A DNA stretch of 60,800 bases from NCBI GenBank assembly GCA_047630355.1, contig JBLHXN010000007.1:1-60800 (forward strand), in the 5' to 3' direction. The stretch's first letter is position 1, and the number at the start of each line of letters is the position of its first letter. Shown in pieces: positions 52,850 to 60,800 of the stretch. The translations under genes and the position numbers were made by a program. Origin of the DNA: JANQUM01 sp047630355 (GTDB taxonomy: Bacteria > Bacteroidota > Bacteroidia > Cytophagales > Spirosomataceae). Under the pieces are notes generated by a model that did no database searches, was not told where the DNA came from, and saw only the letters and a program-made list of their open reading frames with translations.

Positions 52850-55800
52850 TCAATCCAAAATATAAACCCGTTTTGTAATCAGTCCTTTTTTGTGTTTTAA
52901 AACCAACAGGTAATTGCCACTTTTGACGCTGGCAACATCAATTAAGTAGGTATTTATTCCTCGGTGAATCAAATCAAGATAACCTAATTTATTTCCCGAA
53001 AGCGTGTAAAGAATGGCACTTTCAAGCGGCTTGTCACATAATACTTTTATGAAGTTTACCGAAGGGTTCGGATAAAGAAGCGTTGTTTCGTTGATATTTT
53101 CTTCTGCGGAAAGCGGTGCGTCTGGATTAACGGCTTTCGGTGTGAAGTTTACAAAAATATCATTTCCGCCGCTTGCTTTGCCTTCTTTTGTTCCGTCGGT
53201 GTTTCGGAAAACCATGCCAATTCTATTCCAGTTTGCATTTGCCGGAACTGAGCCGTAGTAACTCTTTGGCGTTATTTTGATTTGATATTTAGACGTTGAA
53301 CCCGCAACCTTCGTCATCAATCCGATTCCGTCGTCTTGTCCCCAGTTTCCTTTTACGTATTGCCAGTTTGTTGCAGTTTCTCCGTCGGTGATGATGCCGG
53401 AGTGTATATAAACTTTATCGGCTTCGATAAGTCCGGGAGTTCCGTTGGGATCCGCAACGGCGGCATCAAAGGTGATGGTTATTTCAGTTTCTGGTTGAAA
53501 TTCAGCGGGTGAAACGGTTACGATTTTACCGTCGGATTGCAGATTCAAAAAGATATTTCCTCCATCGTACGCTTTACCGATTCGGCTACCGTCGGCGTTT
53601 TGGAAATACATGCCAATTCTATAGATACTCTCCGATTCAGGTACGCCAAAAAACGTTCGGGGATTTAGTTTAATTTCCCACTCGTCTTCTTTGTCGGCTA
53701 CTTTAGTAAGTTTCGTTTTTGTTGAAACCTCCAACACTCTTTTAGTCAACGAAGTGTCGTTTGGTGAAGTAGTAACCACGCCCGAAATCATGTAAACTTC
53801 GTTTGACCCAATCAATCCGTCGGTATCAAGCGGGTTTGCGTACTTCGCTCTGAATGTGAGCGTTACGTCGGTGGAAGCGTTAACGTTTATTGGGTTTGAA
53901 ACTACAATTGGTTCAAACGTTGCTACTAAATCGACTTCGGTATTGGCTTGTTTTTTATCGGTGAAAAATTTGAACTCGCCGGGTGCTAACGATAAATTTT
54001 GTTGTAAATCAGTTACCGTTATCGAATCTACAGAGAATAAACCGTACCACGTTCCGGTATGCGTGAAATTGAGATTTCCTGAACCATTATTCAAACCGAA
54101 ATTTCCGATGATTACTGCGTCAAATTCTGCTCCGTCGGCTTTGATTGTTTTCACCGCTCCGTTTAAATTTGTTGTGACATTATCGGAGGAAAAAGTTTCC
54201 GAATTGTCTCTTACTAAATTAATGATTTTGGCGTGCGTTTTATAAAGCTTTTGACGCTCTACACTTTCATAAAGCTTTAAACTTCCTTCGCCCCAAACTA
54301 ATGGTTTATTACCAACCCGACCGTTAAAGTCAATGCTTTTATCATAACCCAATTCCTGAAATTGCCACATCATTTTTGGACCGGGAAGTGGATAGAAAAA
54401 CGTGGTCAAGAGCTTCACCCGATTTAGTGCGGTAGCTTCACCCGATTTAGTGCGGTTAGTTCATTGGCAACTGAATAAGTCGTTGACTTTGCCGAAGAAT
54501 TTAACGCTTTTACCATCAGACGTTCTTCGTCGTGACTTTCCATGTACGAAACCCGATTTAAGTCTTTGGCTGAGTTGATATTCGCCGAAATATTTCCGGT
54601 CAATAAATCTCCGTAATCGTACGTGCTGTTTCCCCAAACCATCATGCCGTCGGCTTTGAGTTCGTTTTCTTCGGACGCATCAGCGAAATGTTCTAATATA
54701 ATGTAGGCACTCTCGTCTGTTTCACGAATCTTGTCTGCCATGCGTTTCAGCAACGCAATTCTTGAATCATCACGGGCCGACCAAGCCCCAACATCGGTAG
54801 GGTTATTCCGCTGCGTGAACCCTTTGGATAAATCGAAGCGATAACCATCAAAGTGATATTCTTTCAGCCAATACGTATTCACCGAGTCCACAAAGGCCTG
54901 CGTGTATTTGCTCTCGTGGTTGAAATCGTAACCAACGTTAAACGGATGCGTTGCGTCAACGTTAAACCACGGACTTTCTGCCGTAGGTTTTCCGTTCTCA
55001 AAGTACATTTTGACCATCGGGCTTTGTCCGAAAGCGTGATTCAGAACCATATCCAGTAAGACTACAAATCCTTGTTGATGAGCGGTTTGAATGAAGTTTT
55101 TCAAGTCGTTTTTAGTTCCGTAATATTTATCGGGAGCGAAGAAGTAGGAGGGATTGTAACCCCAGGATTCGTTTCCTTCAAACTCCATGATCGGCATGAG
55201 TTCAATGGCGTTTATCCCTAATCTTTTCAAGTAAGAAAGCGTATCCGTCAAGTCTTTGTAACTGTGAGAACCGATAAAGTCCCGCACTAATAATTCGTAA
55301 ATAATGAGTTCGTTTTTATCAATTTTCGGTCGATTATTTTCTGTAGTATTCCAAGAAAAAGGCGTTTGGTCGGTTTGTAAAATCGAAGCGATTTCGTACT
55401 CTGTTTTATCGTATTCAGGAAGGTTCGGATAAACAGATGCGGGAATGAATTTATCGTTCCACGGGTCGGCGACCTTTTCGGCGTACGGGTCGCCAATTTT
55501 GATTTCACCATCCACCCAATACTGGAAAACGTATTCTTTTTTTGGAGTTAAATTACTGATTTCCAACCAATAAGTTTCACCGTCGGGAGTTTTGTTCATC
55601 AGGCATTTTTCTTCGATTTTCCAATTGTTAAAATCTCTGACAACGTAAATGAACTCTTTTTTAGGAGCTTCCAAAACCAACGTAACTTTAGACTTGTCTG
55701 CGTGGTAGTTAATACCTTTTTTAACGTTTGCCGGCAATGCCGAAATCATCGGACTAAACTGCACGATGTATTCAAACGACTTGGTCTGCTCGACTCGTTG

Positions 55801-56505
55801 CGTTCCAAAGTAAGCGATGATTTTTGTAGAAAAACTGACGTTATTATCTGAAAAGTAGAAGTAAGAGAGTTGAGCGGTGTTTGATGCAGCGGCAACACGA
55901 TTGAAACCGTTCCCTTCGTCAATAAATAACACAATTGAATCGGCAACGGCAGACGCAGAAGCTTCAATTGTAACCGATTCGTCTTCCGCAATAAAATTCC
56001 TGAATGCCGTTGGTTTCGTGATTTCAACGAAATTTCCGACGTCTAAATCCAGAAATATATCACCGTTTCCGCCAACTGTTCCACCCGCAAATTTTCCCGC
56101 TGTTCCTTTACCTTCTTTCGAGCCGTCGGCGTTGCGGAATACCATCGACAATCGGAAAACAGTTGTTGTTGCGTTGATTTTATAGTAATCCCGAATACTT
56201 GGCTTGAGTTTAATCGACCATTTATCAGTTTCGTTGGGCACTTTGGTCATTTTTCCAATGCCGTCGTCTACACCCCAATTTCCGATCACGTTTTGCCAAT
56301 CTGTTCCGTTGGAAGAACTTAAAATTACGCCCGAGTGCATATAAACGCTCGCTGCCCCAACTAAACCTTTTGTGCCTTGCGTAGCGTCAAAGATGATTTC
56401 TACACTATCTTTTGCGGAGACCGTGGCGGGATTTAGTTTGACAATTTGACTGAAGGAAGTCGTGCTAAACAGAAGGAGGGAGAAAAAGGGGAGCAGTTTT
56501 TTCAC
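52850..56505 (-). pseudogene. Secreted alpha-amylase, split by a 23-bp tandem duplication
   Basis: The gene starts with GTG at 56505 and has a signal peptide. It carries an N-terminal beta domain (about 25-155), a linker and CBM-like part, and a GH13 catalytic domain: LLDMVLNHAF, GYRFDLSKGF (nucleophile Asp), IILEHFAD (acid Glu), SHDEERL. After ...TALNRVK the frame is lost at 54411-54456, where a 23-bp unit is duplicated exactly; without one copy the frame continues as LLTTFFYPLPGPKMMWQF to the end of the barrel. Two more copies of the N-terminal domain type (VYIHSG...GNWGQDDGIG...RNTDGTKEGK) and a type IX secretion sorting domain (LLYPNPSVNF) follow. Total restored length is about 1,210 residues. 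Confidence 0.9.
54411..54456. repeat. Exact 23-bp tandem duplication inside the amylase gene
   Basis: Positions 54411-54433 and 54434-54456 are identical, starting AGCTTCACCC and ending TAGTGCGGT on the plus strand. The unit is not a multiple of three, so it shifts the frame. Exact identity means it is recent. Confidence 0.98.
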
Positions 56506-56563
56506 GGAGCGTTATTTATCGTTTAGATAGTTAACGGCGAAGATACTGCCTTATTGAAAGAAA

Positions 56564-56757
56564 AGAAAAAGGGTGGGGCAAAGGTTGTGAAAAGTCATTG
56601 CCCTTATTAAGCAAAAACCTGCAAGGCTCTTCTTAGTCTCCAGACTAAGAAGCGGCGACATGCGGTCTCCTGACCGCAGTGTTGTATTGAACGAAATTCT
56701 TCCTGCGGTCGGGAGACCGTGTGATACTTTCACTTAGTCGGAGACTAAGCGGAGCGG
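56564..56757. repeat. Hairpin-array repeat, copy 1
   Basis: Core hairpins: CTTAGTCTCCAGACTAAG (56632-56649), GCGGTCTCCTGACCGC (56662-56677), GCGGTCGGGAGACCGT (56705-56720), CTTAGTCGGAGACTAAG (56733-56749). The first is near-complementary to the fourth and the second to the third, so the unit also forms one large inverted repeat. A GGGGCAAAGGTTGTGAA prefix precedes the core. The frame open across it is not a gene. Confidence 0.9.
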
Positions 56758-56952
56758 AAGAAAAAGGGCGGGGCAAAGGTTGTGAAAAGTCATTGCCCTT
56801 ATTGAGCAAAAACCTGCAAGCCGCTTCTTAGTCTTTAGACTAAGAAGCGGCGACATGCGGTCTCCTGACCGCAGTGTTGTATTGAACGAAATTCTTCCGG
56901 CGGTCGGGAGACCGCGTGACACTTCTGCTTATTCGGAGACTAAGCGGAGCGG
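56758..56952. repeat. Hairpin-array repeat, copy 2 (tandem with copy 1)
   Basis: This is nearly identical to copy 1 over about 194 bases, in direct tandem, including the GGGGCAAAGGTTGTGAA prefix. Small changes (GTCTTTAGAC for GTCTCCAGAC) keep the stem but alter the loop. Confidence 0.9.
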
Positions 56953-57108
56953 TTGATTAAACAGTGGTAAATCTATACTTACACGCGTACGCTTATTGCT
57001 ATATTGAAGCATCTCAAAGCAACGGAAAATTTAATATCTGTTGTTTTAAAAAAGTGAAATAACATTGTTTTAGTATTACAGGTTTTTTAACCTCAATATT
57101 CTAAAACT

Positions 57109-58563
57109 ATGTCCGAATTCAAACGTGAGTTCAAATTATTTGACGCAGTAATGCTCGTTTCGGGCTCAATGATTGGCTCTGGTATCTTTGTCGTCAGTGC
57201 CGATGTCGCTCGTCAAACGGGTTCTGCTGGTTTTTTACTCGCTTCTTGGATAATAGCTGGAGCACTCACCATGGCGGGGGCACTTTGTTACGGCGAACTG
57301 ACGGCAATGTTTCCCCACGCAGGCGGACAATACGTTTTTCTCCAAAAAGCGTACGGTAGGCTGCTGGCTTTTCTGTACGGATGGTCGTTCTTTTCTGTTA
57401 TCCAAACCGGTACAATCGCCGCCGTTGCCGTTGCTTTTGCGAAATATACGGGCGTTTTGTTTCCAAAATTCATCAACGACACCGACACAATTTTGCAAAT
57501 TGGTGATACTTCATTCAAATTAACTTCCCAGAGAATACTCGCAATGCTCAGTATTGCGTTGCTCACGTACATGAATACCAAGGGCGTAAAGCAGGGTAAG
57601 GTAATTCAAAACGTATTTAGCAGTACAAAAATACTTGCTATAGCGTCACTGGTAATCTTGGGATTGGTTTTTGGGGCGAATGCGGATGTAATTGCCCAAA
57701 ATTTTTCCAATCCGTTTGCCGGAACGAAATCACAAGTTATTGATAATAAATTGGTTGTGACAACGCTTTCGGCGTTTGGAATTATTCTGGCATTGGGCGT
57801 AACGCAAGTAGGAACGTTGTTTTCAAGCGATGCCTGGAACGGCTTAACATTTGCTGGTGATGAAGTGGTAAATCCCGAAAAAACGATTCCGCGTGGCATG
57901 ATAATCGGCACAATTTTGGTGACGGTTCTTTATTTGTTGATGAACGTAACTTACCTGTTTATCCTGCCATTACAAGGTGACCCAAACGCTACGGATGTAC
58001 TGGGGAGAGGAATCCAGTTTGCCTCTGAAGATCGCGTGGCAGCCGCTACGGCGATGGTAATTGGCGGCGAGAGCTTTACTTTTTTTGTGGCGGTGTTGAT
58101 TATGATCTCAACGTTTGGTTGTAACAACGGGCTAATCCTGTCGGGTTCGAGAGTTTATTACACAATGGCGAAAGATGGCTTGTTCTTCAAAAACTTCGGA
58201 AAATTAAACGATAACGGTGTTCCTAAAAATGCCCTTTGGTGGCAATGCTTTTGGGCGTGCTTGCTGTGCCTGACTGGAAAGTACGGTGACCTGCTCGACT
58301 ACCTCATGGGCGTCGTAATTCTCTTCTATGCTTTCACGATTTTAGGCATATTTATACTCAGGAAAAAACAGCCAGATCTTCACCGACCTATAAAAGCTCC
58401 GCTGTACCCAATTCTGCCAATGATTTACGTGATTTTGGCGATAAGTTTAGTGGTGATTTTAGTTATGGAAAAGCCCCAATTTACTTATCCCGGCCTTGGC
58501 ATCGTGGCACTTGGAATACCAGTTTACTATTGGTTTAAGAAACAAGGAGAAAAAAGTGAGTAG
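57109..58563 (+). CDS. APC-family amino-acid permease
   Basis: The gene encodes 484 residues with about 12 membrane helices. Helix 1 carries the substrate-binding GSMIGSGIF, a hallmark of the APC superfamily; GALCYGELTAMFPHAGGQY and FAGDEVVNPEKTIPRG follow. It belongs to the amino-acid transporter (LAT/YjeM-like) branch; the substrate cannot be assigned. It is flanked on both sides by the hairpin repeats. Confidence 0.92.
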   Translation: MSEFKREFKLFDAVMLVSGSMIGSGIFVVSADVARQTGSAGFLLASWIIAGALTMAGALCYGELTAMFPHAGGQYVFLQKAYGRLLAFLYGWSFFSVIQTGTIAAVAVAFAKYTGVLFPKFINDTDTILQIGDTSFKLTSQRILAMLSIALLTYMNTKGVKQGKVIQNVFSSTKILAIASLVILGLVFGANADVIAQNFSNPFAGTKSQVIDNKLVVTTLSAFGIILALGVTQVGTLFSSDAWNGLTFAGDEVVNPEKTIPRGMIIGTILVTVLYLLMNVTYLFILPLQGDPNATDVLGRGIQFASEDRVAAATAMVIGGESFTFFVAVLIMISTFGCNNGLILSGSRVYYTMAKDGLFFKNFGKLNDNGVPKNALWWQCFWACLLCLTGKYGDLLDYLMGVVILFYAFTILGIFILRKKQPDLHRPIKAPLYPILPMIYVILAISLVVILVMEKPQFTYPGLGIVALGIPVYYWFKKQGEKSE

Positions 58564-58632
58564 CAGAATAGTAAGGCATTCGCGGGTTGAGCGTTTTTTC
58601 TCCGCCTCAATAATCGCTGAGCAAGGTAGAAG

Positions 58633-58680
58633 TTTGAGCGTAGCTGAAATTTTGACCGTAGGCTGAGCGTAGCCGAAGCC
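58633..58680. repeat. GAGCGTAGC palindrome pair
   Basis: TTGAGCGTAGCTGAA (about 58634-58648) and GGCTGAGCGTAGCCGAAGCC (58661-58680) share the core GAGCGTAGC(C/T)GAA; the second is a near-palindrome. Similar short palindromes are common in Bacteroidetes intergenic regions. They are distinct from the larger hairpin array nearby. Confidence 0.5.
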
Positions 58681-58738
58681 ATACTCTCTAAATCAAGCTT
58701 TAGTAAGTGCGAGTAAAACTCGAAAATCACTTGTATGT

Positions 58739-58952
58739 GAAGATAGTGCCTTATTGAAGAAAAAGGAAATCGGGGCAAAGGTTGTGAACGGTGTTACATT
58801 TTCATTAGGCAGCTACCAAAGTTCTTCTTAGTCTCCAGACTAAGAAATGGCGACATGCGGTCTGCTGACCGTAGTTTTACATTGAGTGAAATTCTTCCGG
58901 CGGTCGGGAGACCGCTTGACACTTCCGCTTGGTCTGAGACTAAGCGGAGCGG
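58739..58952. repeat. Hairpin-array repeat, copy 3
   Basis: It shares the GATAGTGCCTTATTGAA and GGGGCAAAGGTTGTGAA prefix with copy 1, then the same four hairpins (from CTTCTTAGTC at 58824 to GAGCGG at 58952), with a few base changes. Confidence 0.88.
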
Positions 58953-58978
58953 GAATCTACACCACTGGCATTCATGTA

Positions 58979-59810
58979 TCAGTTGAAAATGTTTTTGATT
59001 TTACCCAGTACTCCTTTCTTTTTATTCACTAACCTTTCCAACGCCCTATGCACCTCGGGGATGCCTTCAAATACAAAGTTTCTGGGAAGTGGGTTTATCA
59101 ATTCTGGTAATATATTTTGGCTTTCGATGTTTATATAAAGCCCCTTTTCGTTGGCCAAATTTATATACCGCATACCTAAATAAGAATACGGATAACAAAT
59201 GGATGCTCTGGAGTCCCTGTCCTTATTATACCACTCTAAGTGTGCTACTAAACCAGTCATAAAAAGGTCAGCATTTTGGGTTAGAATAGCTTCGATAATT
59301 TCTATTAAACCCTTGGAATCGCGGGAAGATTTAGCTGCTTTGGCTCTCTCTAAGTGAAACCTGGTTTTGTCATTATCTTCTAAAATAAGATAAGCAAGGG
59401 CAAGGTTTAATTCTACATAAGTCATAGATTTTCTTGCCATCTTTTTGTCCGATACATTCTTCGTACCAAAGTAAATTTTTTGCAAATGGTTTATATGTTG
59501 CGGTATTTTTAGAATTTAATACATAGTTAAGTAAATATTCTATAGGAAAATATACAATCTCATTAATACCGAATTGAAGGCTTGGATAAGCATCTCCCCT
59601 TATTGTATCAAAATACAAATTGATAGTCTCTGCTGCCTTGTTCATGTACTGAATAGTACCCTGAGGATTTTCAGAGGCAATGATACAGGCATGGTTATAA
59701 AAGCCAGAATAGGATAATGAACTTAGAGTTGCTTCTAAGGGTACATCACTCGTTTTGAGCCATTCAAAGTATCTTAAATAGTCTTTTCTATTAACCGGCT
59801 GCTTGTTCAT
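58979..59810 (-). pseudogene. Imm49-like immunity protein, frameshifted
   Basis: Two overlapping frames make one protein of about 270 residues. The first (from 59810) has SDVPLEATLSSLSYSGFYNH and YMNKAAETINLYFD. The second continues with YVELNLALAYLILEDND, ADLFMTGLVAHLEWYN, and ends GLYINIESQNILPELI. The last pattern recalls Imm49-type immunity proteins of polymorphic toxin systems, from memory and with moderate confidence. The switch lies near 59400-59450, in A-rich runs. No toxin gene is next to it. Confidence 0.55.
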
Positions 59811-59854
59811 ACTTAATTTATTTTTAGAATGTTTGCTTTTCCAAATGGAGATAT

Positions 59855-60013
59855 TCCGCTTAGTCGGAGACTAAGCGGAGCGGCTTTTCTTAGTCTCCAG
59901 ACTAAGAAACGGTGGCATGCGGTCTCCTGACCGCAGTTTTATATTGGGTGAAATCTTCCGGCGGTCGGGAGACCGCGTGACACTTCCACTTAGTCAGAGA
60001 CTAAGCGAAGCGG
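59855..60013. repeat. Hairpin-array repeat, copy 4, with extra terminal hairpin
   Basis: A solo terminal hairpin (CCGCTTAGTCGGAGACTAAG, 59857-59876, followed by CGGAGCGG to 59884) directly precedes a full core (from TTCTTAGTCT at 59887 to GCGG at 60013). The prefix seen in copies 1-3 is absent, so the core is the mobile or conserved unit. Confidence 0.85.
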
Positions 60014-60055
60014 GGGTACTACCATTTTATAGCTAAAATGAAATTTTACTTAATG

Positions 60056-60579
60056 TTAAGACATCATTTGTCTAAGTCTTTTAATTTGTTCTATGTGATC
60101 TTCATAGGTTATAAATTCAATATTACTAACTTTTCCTTTTAAACAATTGTATGCTTTCTCGGTGATATAAGTTAAGAAAGTATCTCTCATTATAAAAAAA
60201 TCTTTATCATCCCATTTTTGAGGAGTGCTATCCATTCTGTTAGCACACTTACCTAAAATTGAAAGCCCCCAGTAATCATTTACTTCTTCCCCTGTTTTTG
60301 TTATAATTTTAACAGGAAAAACCCTCCAACCTGTTAAATTATTTGTTTTTAGAATATCAACAAATTTTGTTGATACAATATATTGTGCTACTACTCTTGT
60401 TAATAAATCATCCCAACGATTGCCACTTACTTGGTTTAAAACTAAGGTTTTGTTTGGGGTTCTTTTCCTAAAGCATAATCCATTGCATTTGGCCCATAAA
60501 TTATTTCATCGTTAGTAGCAAGCACAGTAGATGCACTTGATAGTTTGGGTTTGAAAAGGTAAAATTTTTGTTTTTCCAT
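60056..60579 (-). pseudogene. Imm11/DUF1629-like immunity protein, frameshifted
   Basis: From the ATG at 60579 the frame reads MEKQKFYLFKPKLSSAS and IIYGPNAMDYALG. Near 60440-60470 (AAAA and CCCC runs) it must change frame to continue as TLVLNQVSGNRWDDLLTRVV, LTGWRVFPVKIITKTGEE, and KDFFIMRDTFLTYITEKAYN, ending at TAA 60056-60058. The C-terminal part resembles imm11 (DUF1629)-type immunity proteins. The second frame has no obvious start codon. One missing or extra base is enough to explain the break. Confidence 0.55.
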
Positions 60580-60730
60580 ATTGTTTACCGTGGTTTGGGG
60601 TCTTTCGAACCCGAATATTCGCGTTAATAGTATTCCAAATAGCGTGTCAGCCTTCAACGAAAAAATCGCAATTCTTCAAATGCCTGTTAACATCCCTTCC
60701 CTCAAATCTAATACTTTATTCAATTCTTGC

Positions 60731-60738
60731 TAAATTTG
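60731..60738 (+). promoter_or_regulatory. Possible -7 promoter element before leuS
   Basis: TAAATTTG is an exact TAnnTTTG match and would start transcription near 60745, 30 bases before the ATG at 60775. No good -33 TTG was seen. Confidence 0.35.
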
Positions 60739-60774
60739 TCGGATTAATTTCCACACGCAACGAAATAATAGAGA

Positions 60775-60800
60775 ATGCCTTCGTACAATCATCAGGAAAT
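60775..60800 (+). CDS. leuS: Start of a gene, probably leucyl-tRNA synthetase (partial)
   Basis: Only eight codons are present (MPSYNHQE). The start M-x-x-Y-N-x-x-E is typical of leuS in Bacteroidetes, where YN(F/H)xEIEKKWQ follows. The evidence is short, so the name is tentative. Confidence 0.4.

Noticed and set aside
56551..56922. Two similar reading frames of 60 and 62 codons on the minus strand
   Set aside because: They lie entirely within the tandem hairpin repeats, and their similarity follows from the repeat, not from coding selection.

Overview
The window is a piece of a low-GC Bacteroidetes chromosome, most likely from a gliding Cytophagales member (Spirosomataceae/Leadbetterellaceae-like; the family is inferred). 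Pointers are a SusC/SusD pair, the gliding protein GldC, a long-form IspG, a short Pth, paired type II and type III glutamine synthetases, a C-terminal type IX secretion sorting domain, and TAnnTTTG-type promoters. No tRNA, rRNA or CRISPR array was seen.

Layout. Positions 1-3060 are accessory: the last two domains of a group II intron, small membrane-protein genes and a Crp/Fnr regulator, two hairpin-rich attC-like elements flanking a 120-residue membrane-protein gene, and a tyrosine recombinase broken by two single-base shifts. Positions 3096-26728 are mostly housekeeping: mtaB, glnA (type II), an LTA-synthase-like sulfatase, glnN (type III), rsmE, a desaturase, a CDGSH protein, a 2-oxoacid dehydrogenase E2, cinA, gldC, pth, pyrR, aat, a DtxR/MntR regulator, an LptF/G permease, an S41 protease, tsaB and hpf. 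Positions 26847-34537 mix uncharacterised exported proteins with decaying genes: a PqqD plus lasso-B2 remnant and a TonB-plug-type pseudogene with two frameshifts and two nonsense codons. Positions 34644-46712 are again core: a RecD-like helicase, an orphan DNA methyltransferase, a TPR protein, ispG, queE, an FAD oxidoreductase and polA.

Positions 47388-56505 form a starch/maltodextrin-type utilisation locus: susC, susD, and on the opposite strand a large secreted alpha-amylase. The amylase gene is split only by an exact 23-bp tandem duplication. An APC-type amino-acid permease follows. From 56540 to 60013 there are four copies of a compact repeat, each built of four small hairpins that also pair as a larger inverted repeat. 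Among them lie two immunity-protein-like genes, both frameshifted. The window ends at what looks like the first codons of leuS.

Themes. (1) Several accessory genes carry only one or two small lesions (integrase, PqqD, plug protein, amylase, two immunity-like genes), which suggests recent decay, reversible switching, or assembly error in homopolymers. (2) In three places a terminator-like hairpin contains the stop codon of the gene in its loop. (3) The best candidates for something not fully described are the cassette-like elements at the left end, the hairpin repeat family at the right end, and the 23-bp switchable duplication in the amylase.
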